Below, one piece after another: positions 32,233 through 38,873 of a stretch of DNA of 42,797 nt. Numbering within the stretch: position 1 is the first letter of the stretch; each line of letters opens with the position of its first letter. The position numbers and the translations under genes are program-made. The notes under the pieces were generated by a model. That model was not told where the DNA came from and did no database searches. It was given only the letters and a program-made list of their open reading frames with translations. This DNA comes from a virus. The stretch spans positions 1 through 42,797 of the IMG/VR virus record IMGVR_UViG_3300037584_006182; one strand, given 5' to 3'.

Positions 32233-34158
32233 ATGGGAGAGAAATCCCAAAGTAATTTTACTTATAGTTCAATGGCGGCTGCTGAGAATAACAATTTGCC
32301 ATCTTTAGATGATTTTCTTATTGAGGAGGATTTACCTTCTGTAGAAGATTATCTTGAGAAAGAAGAAGAGGAATTAATAACTGAAGAAGTTGAAACTATT
32401 GAAGATGTTAATGGGAACACCTTCGCAGAGGTAAAGGATATTGTTCCACCCTGGCCAGAACTTCTCCGTCTTATCAATGACGTTAGAGAAGAAATTCCAC
32501 AAATTCCAGAAATTAAATATTATGACGTAGAGTTAGAAAAACTTTGCGAAGTAATTGATGGTATTAAAGATTCAATACCAGAAATACCAGAATTTCCTGA
32601 AGTAAAATATTACGATAAAGAAATTGAAGCAATATGTGAGCAAGTAGATTTAGTTCGTTCTTTTATATCCGAAAAGATAGAAGAGTTACCAGAAGTAAAA
32701 TATTATGATGAGCAAGTAAAAGATATAGAAGATAGAATAGAATCTATCAATCAAAACATCACAAGTCTCCCTCAACCAAAGTATTATGAGGAAGATTTAT
32801 TCTCAATAAAAAAAGATATTGAGAATGTAAAAAACTCTATCCCTACATTTCCCAAATGGGTTAATGAAGTTAATGAAGTACCAGATTTTTCTTGGATAGG
32901 CAAAACCTTCAGTGTTATCGATGATGATTTTATCAAGGTAACCGACACAATTGATGTTTTACGTGAGACTGTAGATCTCAATCTTAAGGAACTGTCTGAA
33001 GATATTGATAAAAAAAGATTTGAAGGTAAAGTAGAACTTACCACCAAATCTGAGGAAATACAAAATAAAATTCAAGAAGAGAAGAATAAAATTTGGAAAG
33101 AACTAAGAGAATCATCACTCAAAATATGGGAATATCATAAAGAATTTAAGGACGATGATAGAAAATTAAAGAAACAAATACTTGGCGAATACAATTCTCT
33201 AAAACAATCTCTTAGTGATAAAATAAGTCAATTCAATGAAAATAGTGTAAAAACTGATAAGTTACTTTTAAATTATTTTGAGGATTTGAAGAAAGAAATT
33301 TCCAATATTCCTGAAATAAAATATTATGATGATGAACTTAGAAAAGTTAATCTTCAAATAAAAGAAATAAGGAATTTAGTATCTGCAATAAAATTAGAAC
33401 AAAAAGTCATTCAAGAATCTTTAGAAGAGGGACTTTTAAATGAACCTCCAAATGAAAAAGAATCTGTAGGAGGACAAAAAGATCCATTAACACCAATGGA
33501 TCAAAAGTTTGCAACACTGGATGATCTTGCAGGCCACTATAGATTGTTTATTAATAGAATTCAACAACAAATTGCTACCATTGGTGGAGGTGGTGCTGGA
33601 TTTATCAAAGATTTAGATGATGTAACTTTTGACGCTGGAATTGGCACTAATAAGTTGTTGATTTATAACGGCTCTAAGTGGGTTGGAATTGCAAGCACCG
33701 CGTTAAGTGGATCGACATCTTTAGTTCAACTGACTGATGTTGATGACTCCAATTTAGGTGATGGTAGATTTTTAAGATATGATGCATCTGCAGAAGAATT
33801 TACTTTTGAACCAGTATCAGCGACTAATCTAGAACTTATAGCAGGAGATATTCAGTCTGGTATATTGACAACCACTAGCACAAGTGATGCTGCTGTCATG
33901 AGTATTAGTGCATCTACATATAGATCTGTCAATTATCAGATTCAAGTTACTAGAGGAACTAACTATAATATGACAACCATTAATGTTATACATGATGGCA
34001 CAGATACGTATATGACAGAATATGGAACAATCAACCAACCTGTTGGTATTGCAACATTTTCATCTGATATAAGTGGGGGATCTCTCCGATTGATTGGACA
34101 TCCGTCTTCCTCATCAAGTACAACATTTAAAGTTATATTTACTGCTTTACAGGTATGA
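32233..34158 (+). CDS. Coiled-coil fibre-like virion protein, 641 residues
   Basis: The first 80 residues are very acidic. Four repeats of about 30 residues follow, each with a K-Y-Y-(D/E) core (32510-32790), then long charged helices and a fifth K-Y-Y-D copy near 33318. The last 200 residues turn beta-rich: a Gly-rich hinge (GGGGAG), GFIKDLDDVTFDAGIG, SLVQLTDVDDSNLGDGRFL, and a C-terminal IHDGTDTYMTEYGTI module. Such a helical shaft with a beta tip fits a trimeric fibre. Since T4 places fibritin (wac) near gp13-gp16, a neck whisker is one possibility, but no fibritin homology is visible. It overlaps the next gene (ATGA). Confidence 0.7.
   Translation: MGEKSQSNFTYSSMAAAENNNLPSLDDFLIEEDLPSVEDYLEKEEEELITEEVETIEDVNGNTFAEVKDIVPPWPELLRLINDVREEIPQIPEIKYYDVELEKLCEVIDGIKDSIPEIPEFPEVKYYDKEIEAICEQVDLVRSFISEKIEELPEVKYYDEQVKDIEDRIESINQNITSLPQPKYYEEDLFSIKKDIENVKNSIPTFPKWVNEVNEVPDFSWIGKTFSVIDDDFIKVTDTIDVLRETVDLNLKELSEDIDKKRFEGKVELTTKSEEIQNKIQEEKNKIWKELRESSLKIWEYHKEFKDDDRKLKKQILGEYNSLKQSLSDKISQFNENSVKTDKLLLNYFEDLKKEISNIPEIKYYDDELRKVNLQIKEIRNLVSAIKLEQKVIQESLEEGLLNEPPNEKESVGGQKDPLTPMDQKFATLDDLAGHYRLFINRIQQQIATIGGGGAGFIKDLDDVTFDAGIGTNKLLIYNGSKWVGIASTALSGSTSLVQLTDVDDSNLGDGRFLRYDASAEEFTFEPVSATNLELIAGDIQSGILTTTSTSDAAVMSISASTYRSVNYQIQVTRGTNYNMTTINVIHDGTDTYMTEYGTINQPVGIATFSSDISGGSLRLIGHPSSSSSTTFKVIFTALQV
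32510..32790 (+). repeat. Four tandem K-Y-Y-(D/E) repeats of about 30 residues
   Basis: The cores are PEIKYYDVELEKLCEVIDGI, PEVKYYDKEIEAICEQVDLV, PEVKYYDEQVKDIEDRIESI and PQPKYYEEDLFSIKKDIENV. They start near 32510, 32599, 32692 and 32774, about 84-93 bases apart. Each joins a Pro-rich turn to a helix with heptad-like hydrophobics. A fifth copy (PEIKYYDDELRKVNLQIKEI) stands alone near 33315. Confidence 0.85.
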
Positions 34159-34604
34159 AAACTTTTAAACAGTTTGTTTCGGAACAACCAACCAATAGTG
34201 TAGGAAACGGTGGGTACACGCGCTCTGCAGACGCTTCTGGCCCTGTTGCAGGAGACGATAAGAGGTTGTTTAGAGGCCCTGATGATTTACTTTCTCAAGA
34301 TTTTCAAACACCAGCAGAGACTGGGGAAGATAGATATGCAAGATTTTCAAGCATTTATCCTGTGATGAAAGTTAGTTTATCAAATAATGATGGGGACGGC
34401 CCATCCATAGATTCTATGGTTGCTGCATCTAAAGAATTTGTTGCCAAAATGGATGATGCTAGTTATGAGAGGGTAAGAAAAAACTTTAGACAGTTTAGAG
34501 AGTCTTGGACTAATAAATATAAAAAGAGTATTGACTGCTCTAATCCGAAAGGATTCTCACAAAAAGCACATTGTGCCGGACGTAAAAAGAGAGCTAAAAA
34601 ATGA
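34155..34604 (+). CDS. Candidate internal-head protein with capsid-targeting-like N-terminus, 149 residues
   Basis: The first ten residues, MKTFKQFVSE, closely resemble the T4 capsid-targeting sequence (MKTYQEFIAE) that brings internal proteins into the prohead. In T4 that peptide is removed by the gp21 protease after Glu. Cleavage after E10 here would follow V-S-E. The C-terminus is basic and cysteine-bearing (DCSNPKGFSQKAHCAGRKKR and a Lys/Ala end), a short motif I recall as recurrent in marine phages. The middle has no known domain. Both ends are coupled to neighbours by ATGA overlaps. The role is inferred, not shown. Confidence 0.7.
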   Translation: MKTFKQFVSEQPTNSVGNGGYTRSADASGPVAGDDKRLFRGPDDLLSQDFQTPAETGEDRYARFSSIYPVMKVSLSNNDGDGPSIDSMVAASKEFVAKMDDASYERVRKNFRQFRESWTNKYKKSIDCSNPKGFSQKAHCAGRKKRAKK

Positions 34605-36922
34605 GCAACCCTCGTATTCCAAGAAAACCTGGACAACCAGCAAATTCCAAGAAACATTCTGATCTCTATACGGATGAAAATCCAAAAGGAACAATTCATG
34701 GACTTGGATTTAAAGATGTTGCAACCTCTAAAGCATCTGTTTCTAAAATTCGCAATTCATCAAGATCTCATGCTCACAAAATCCAGGCAGCAGTTGCTAT
34801 GGAGCAGAGAGCAAGAGAAATGGGCAAAACTTCAGAAGCAGCTGTGTATAGAAAATTTATCAACTCAATGAAAGAGAAGACTAAAAAAATGAATGAAGCA
34901 AAAGATCACGAATATTCCATGGCAAGAACACAACTTGCTACGGTGATGAGTGCAGCTAAAAGACTTCGTTCAAAAATGAAAGGTGAAGGAGAAATTGAGG
35001 CTTGGGTACAATCAAAAATTACCAAAGCTGCAGATTATCTTGATACTGCTGCCGATTATGTTGATAGTGGTGAAATGAATGAAGAGATGAAGAAATGTCC
35101 TTCAGGACAATATTATTGCTTTACTGACAAAAAGTGTAAAAAAATTCCCATGGGTTATCATGTAGGTGGTAGAGGTATGCTTGAGAAAGATACCGAAACT
35201 AAAAAGTCAAATGGTAATGGTAATGGTAACGGTAATGGTAGTGTTTCTAACGGTAATGGTAATGGCAATGGTGGTAATGGCAATGGGAGTGGTAATGGTG
35301 GATCCAACGGTGGGGGAATGGGAGAAGAAGTAGTTCATGAAGGCGGTGACTTACGTCAGTGGTTCAAAGGATCCAAATCAAAAGATGGTAAAGGTGGTTG
35401 GGTTAATGTTGTAACTGGTGGCACATGTGCCAGTGATAAACCTGGAGAGGGAACACCAAAATGCGTCTCTTCAAAGAAGAGAGCAAGTATGACTAAGGCA
35501 GAGAGACTTTCTGCTGCTAGAAGAAAAAAGAAAGCAGATCCTGGACAACAGCAAAAAACAGGTGCTGCTAAACCAACTTATGTAAGTACTGAAAGCCCTC
35601 GGAAAAAATCAATGAAAGAAGGAAAAGATCACCCTAAAAATGTAAAGGGTATTGCAAAAGAACTAGATAAAGCAGTTGAAATGCATAAGAGTCAAGCAAA
35701 AAGACTCAGAAAAGCTGGAATTTCAGAGGGTTCAGATAAAAAGGGTAAGGGCAGCGGAACTAAAGATGCCTGTTACCATAAAGTAAAATCTCGTTACAGT
35801 GTTTGGCCTAGTGCGTATGCGTCAGGAGCACTAGTCAAATGTCGGAAGGTAGGCGCTGCAAACTGGGGCAACAAGTCTGAAGGACTTTCCTGGGATCAAC
35901 TAACAGAGAAGTGCTGGCCTGGATACGAGAAAAAAGGAATGAAGACAATGTTTGGAAAAAGATATCCAAACTGTGTGAAAAAGAAAGCAACTAGAAAAGA
36001 GCAGGTTGAAGAGGCGGTAAGACTCCCTGCTAAAAATGGCAATCTAATTGATACCTATTTCTTTTTCCGTGGGAAATATTATGCATTAAAAATGTTTTTC
36101 CCACAAATTTCAATACCTAAAAAATCTGATGTAGAATCTCAGGTTCAAAAGGTATATCCTGGCGCAAGATTAGCAACCTACAAAGTCACGGACTATGAAC
36201 CAGGACAACCAATCCTCCATGCAGAAGAAAGCAGAGGATACAGTAAAACAGTTGAGGAAACTTTTGAATATGACTCAGGAACACCAACAAAAATCACTGA
36301 GAAAACCGAAGGGGCATTAGAAGAAAAAAAATCAAATGATCCCTGTTGGGACACTCATGAAATGAAGGGAATGAAGAAAAAAGGAAACCGTATGGTTCCC
36401 AATTGTGTTCCCAAGGAAGAATTTGTTTCTGAAGAAGATTATGATCGTATGAAAGATCGCCGCATGGAGCGTGGTGGTGTTGGTAGTAATGTTGATTACA
36501 GCAAACCACCCGGTAAACCAAACCTTGCAGGTAAGAAGAAACCAAAGAGTGGCGGTATGTCTGCACTTGATTTTGTAAAAGCAGATATTCGTTCTAAGTA
36601 TGGTAAGGGCGCTCTCATTGACACCAAAAAGAAAAATGAAGAAGTTCAATATGAAGATTGGCAAAAAGAGAACCGTAAAGACAAGACTGATGGTTTGAGC
36701 CAAAAAGCAGTTGATGCATATCGCAAAGAAAATCCAGGATCAAAACTCAAAACTGCTGTCACTAAAAAACCATCCGAATTAAAAGCAGGTTCAAAAGACG
36801 CAAATCGTCGTAAGTCATTCTGTTCTAGAATGAAAGGAATGAAAAAGAGACTTACCTCTGCTAAAACTGCTAGAGATCCAGATAGCAGAATCAATAAAGC
36901 CCTTAGACGTTGGAATTGCTGA
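34601..36922 (+). CDS. Mosaic Lys-rich, Cys-containing modular protein with DUF5872, 773 residues
   Basis: The protein is a string of short basic modules. A helical HEYSMARTQL ... ADYLDTAADYVDSGE lies at 103-157, and a CPSGQYYCFTDKKCKK ... GYHVGGRG at 165-192. An Asn-Gly linker (203-238) and a DLRQWF ... GGWVNVVTGGTC module (250-313) follow. DUF5872 is at about 381-427. Two copies of CW...KGMK...(P)NCV lie at 438-458 and 582-602 and flank an FFFRGKYYALKMFFPQ unit (487-502). The end is KSFCSRMKGMKKRLTS ... ALRRWNC. Glu-ending tripeptides suited to a gp21-like protease lie between modules (VHE247, ISE376, VEE471, LEE575). Candidate prohead core or packaged DNA-binding protein. Function unproven. 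Confidence 0.75.
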   Translation: MSNPRIPRKPGQPANSKKHSDLYTDENPKGTIHGLGFKDVATSKASVSKIRNSSRSHAHKIQAAVAMEQRAREMGKTSEAAVYRKFINSMKEKTKKMNEAKDHEYSMARTQLATVMSAAKRLRSKMKGEGEIEAWVQSKITKAADYLDTAADYVDSGEMNEEMKKCPSGQYYCFTDKKCKKIPMGYHVGGRGMLEKDTETKKSNGNGNGNGNGSVSNGNGNGNGGNGNGSGNGGSNGGGMGEEVVHEGGDLRQWFKGSKSKDGKGGWVNVVTGGTCASDKPGEGTPKCVSSKKRASMTKAERLSAARRKKKADPGQQQKTGAAKPTYVSTESPRKKSMKEGKDHPKNVKGIAKELDKAVEMHKSQAKRLRKAGISEGSDKKGKGSGTKDACYHKVKSRYSVWPSAYASGALVKCRKVGAANWGNKSEGLSWDQLTEKCWPGYEKKGMKTMFGKRYPNCVKKKATRKEQVEEAVRLPAKNGNLIDTYFFFRGKYYALKMFFPQISIPKKSDVESQVQKVYPGARLATYKVTDYEPGQPILHAEESRGYSKTVEETFEYDSGTPTKITEKTEGALEEKKSNDPCWDTHEMKGMKKKGNRMVPNCVPKEEFVSEEDYDRMKDRRMERGGVGSNVDYSKPPGKPNLAGKKKPKSGGMSALDFVKADIRSKYGKGALIDTKKKNEEVQYEDWQKENRKDKTDGLSQKAVDAYRKENPGSKLKTAVTKKPSELKAGSKDANRRKSFCSRMKGMKKRLTSAKTARDPDSRINKALRRWNC
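35207..35314 (+). repeat. Asn-Gly microsatellite
   Basis: A GGTAAT-type hexanucleotide repeat with interruptions encodes about 36 residues made almost wholly of Asn, Gly and Ser. It joins two cysteine modules of the 773-residue protein and looks like a flexible linker. Such simple repeats can change length by replication slippage. Confidence 0.85.
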
Positions 36923-36929
36923 GTGAACT

Positions 36930-38576
36930 ATGTCTGATAATGTATATCTTGGTAATCCCAATTTAAAAAAAGCAAATACACCGATTGAATTCACGGAAGA
37001 ACAAATCCTAGAATTCTTAAAGTGTAAGGAAGATCCTGTCTACTTTGCTAATAAGTATATAAAGATTGTTTCCTTGGATGAAGGACTCACTCAGTTCCAT
37101 CCATATCATTTTCAAGAGAAGTTAATTAACAACTTCCACAACAACAGATTTAATATCTGTAAAATGCCACGACAGACTGGTAAATCCACTACAGTCGTAT
37201 CTTACCTTTTGCACTATGCTGTTTTCAATGACAGTGTTAACATTGGTATTCTGGCAAACAAAGCAGCAACCGCAAGAGAACTTCTTGGAAGGTTACAGAC
37301 TGCATATGAAAACTTACCTAAATGGATGCAGCAGGGTATCATAGCATGGAACAAAGGATCTTTGGAGTTGGAAAATGGGAGTAAGATACTGGCAGCTTCT
37401 ACGTCTGCAAGTGCTGTCCGAGGCATGTCGTTTAACATTCTCTTCCTCGACGAATTCGCCTTCGTTCCAAACCATGTTGCGGACTCCTTCTTTGCATCTG
37501 TTTATCCTACTATTACTTCTGGTAAAAACACCAAGGTAATTATCGTATCTACCCCACATGGTATGAATCATTTCTACCGTATGTGGCATGATGCAGAGAA
37601 ACAAAAAAATGAATATGTACCAACGGATGTTCATTGGAGTGAAGTTCCTGGTAGGGATGATAAATGGAAAGAAACTACAATTGCAAACACATCCGAAGCA
37701 CAATTTAAGGTTGAGTTTGAATGTGAATTTTTAGGATCAGTTGATACTTTGATTGCTCCCAGTAAACTGAGGACAATGGTATATGACAATCCATTGAAAA
37801 GAAATGCTGGACTGGATGTCTATGAACCACCAAAAGAAAATCACGACTATGTGATGACTGTTGACGTTGCTAGAGGAGTTGGTGAAGACTACTCAGCATT
37901 TGTCTGTGTAGACATCACAGAGTTCCCGCATAGAGTAGTTGCAAAATATAGGAACAATGACATCAAACCGATGTTGTTCCCAAATATTATCTACGAAATA
38001 GCTAAAAATTATAATAGTGCATATATTCTTTGTGAGGTAAATGATATTGGAGATCAAGTTGCAAGTATTCTTCAATATGATTTAGAGTATCAAAATCTAT
38101 TAATGTGTTCAATGAGAGGTAGGGCAGGACAGATTGTTGGGCAAGGATTCTCTGGCAAAAAGACACAATTAGGTGTCAAGATGTCCAAAACAGTTAAGAA
38201 GGTTGGATCTTTAAACTTAAAGACTCTGATTGAAGAAGATAAGTTAATATTCAGTGACTATGAAATAATTTCAGAACTGACTACTTTTATTTCAAAGCAT
38301 AATTCTTTTGAAGCTGAAGAGGGATGTAATGATGACTTAGCAATGTGTCTTGTCATCTATGCTTGGTTAGTCCAAATGGACTATTTTAAAGAGTTAACTG
38401 ATCAGGACGTTCGTAAAAGATTATATGAGGAACAAAAAAATCAGATTGAACAAGATATGGCTCCATTTGGATTTTTAAGCGATGGGTTGAGTGATGATAG
38501 TTTTGTTGATAGTGAAGGAGATAGATGGTTCACTGATGAATATGGTGATAGATCTTATATGTGGGACTACAGATGA
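36930..38576 (+). CDS. 17: Terminase large subunit gp17
   Basis: This is the DNA-packaging motor with ATPase and nuclease domains. Walker A is PRQTGKST (80-87), Walker B ILFLDE (170-175) with catalytic E175, and the coupling motif STPHG (207-211). The RNase H-like nuclease has D312 (MTVDVARG), E369 (CEVNDIGD) and D468/D469 (GCNDDLAM), so all expected acidic residues are present. It has 548 residues, against 610 in T4. It docks on the gp20 portal and cuts concatemers with gp16. GAGTGA just upstream may serve as ribosome site. The next small ORF overlaps its stop. Confidence 0.97.
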   Translation: MSDNVYLGNPNLKKANTPIEFTEEQILEFLKCKEDPVYFANKYIKIVSLDEGLTQFHPYHFQEKLINNFHNNRFNICKMPRQTGKSTTVVSYLLHYAVFNDSVNIGILANKAATARELLGRLQTAYENLPKWMQQGIIAWNKGSLELENGSKILAASTSASAVRGMSFNILFLDEFAFVPNHVADSFFASVYPTITSGKNTKVIIVSTPHGMNHFYRMWHDAEKQKNEYVPTDVHWSEVPGRDDKWKETTIANTSEAQFKVEFECEFLGSVDTLIAPSKLRTMVYDNPLKRNAGLDVYEPPKENHDYVMTVDVARGVGEDYSAFVCVDITEFPHRVVAKYRNNDIKPMLFPNIIYEIAKNYNSAYILCEVNDIGDQVASILQYDLEYQNLLMCSMRGRAGQIVGQGFSGKKTQLGVKMSKTVKKVGSLNLKTLIEEDKLIFSDYEIISELTTFISKHNSFEAEEGCNDDLAMCLVIYAWLVQMDYFKELTDQDVRKRLYEEQKNQIEQDMAPFGFLSDGLSDDSFVDSEGDRWFTDEYGDRSYMWDYR

Positions 38577-38797
38577 TGGAAATAGATGGACAAATAAAAC
38601 TTGGACATCTACTTTTAGCAGACAGAAAATGTCGTGTATGTGGGGAAAATAAAAATTTAGTCGATGGATTTTATAGAACAAGAAAAGATAGAGGAGCTGT
38701 GGCATCATCATATTCATACGAATGTAAAGAATGCACCATACAAAGAATCATAGAAAATAAAAAATGTAGTAACTTGTGGGAATACCCAGATTGGTAG
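38573..38797 (+). CDS. Small zinc-ribbon protein, 74 residues
   Basis: ATG 38573 overlaps the gp17 stop (ATGA), and a second ATG follows directly. Two CxxC pairs, C20/C23 (KCRVCGENK) and C51/C54 (YECKECTI), are spaced by 27 residues. They have the aromatic F-Y turn seen in small treble-clef domains that often begin HNH endonucleases. No HNH catalytic residues follow, so this is a stand-alone zinc ribbon. It may bind DNA or assist packaging or transcription. It sits alone between the terminase and the separately promoted sheath gene. Confidence 0.75.
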   Translation: MMEIDGQIKLGHLLLADRKCRVCGENKNLVDGFYRTRKDRGAVASSYSYECKECTIQRIIENKKCSNLWEYPDW

Positions 38798-38833
38798 TTC
38801 ACGTCACGTTTCCCCTCTGAAAAGTAGCCTTTT

Positions 38834-38841
38834 AATAAATA
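38834..38841 (+). promoter_or_regulatory. Late promoter AATAAATA before gp18
   Basis: The octamer lies in the 76-base gap upstream of the sheath gene, 32 bases before its ATG. GGAG at 38864-38867 gives gp18 a well-placed ribosome site (6-base spacing). Sheath and tube are needed in many copies, which fits a dedicated promoter. Confidence 0.7.
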
Positions 38842-38873
38842 TTTTCAGATAAACTGAGAACACGGAGAAAAAC

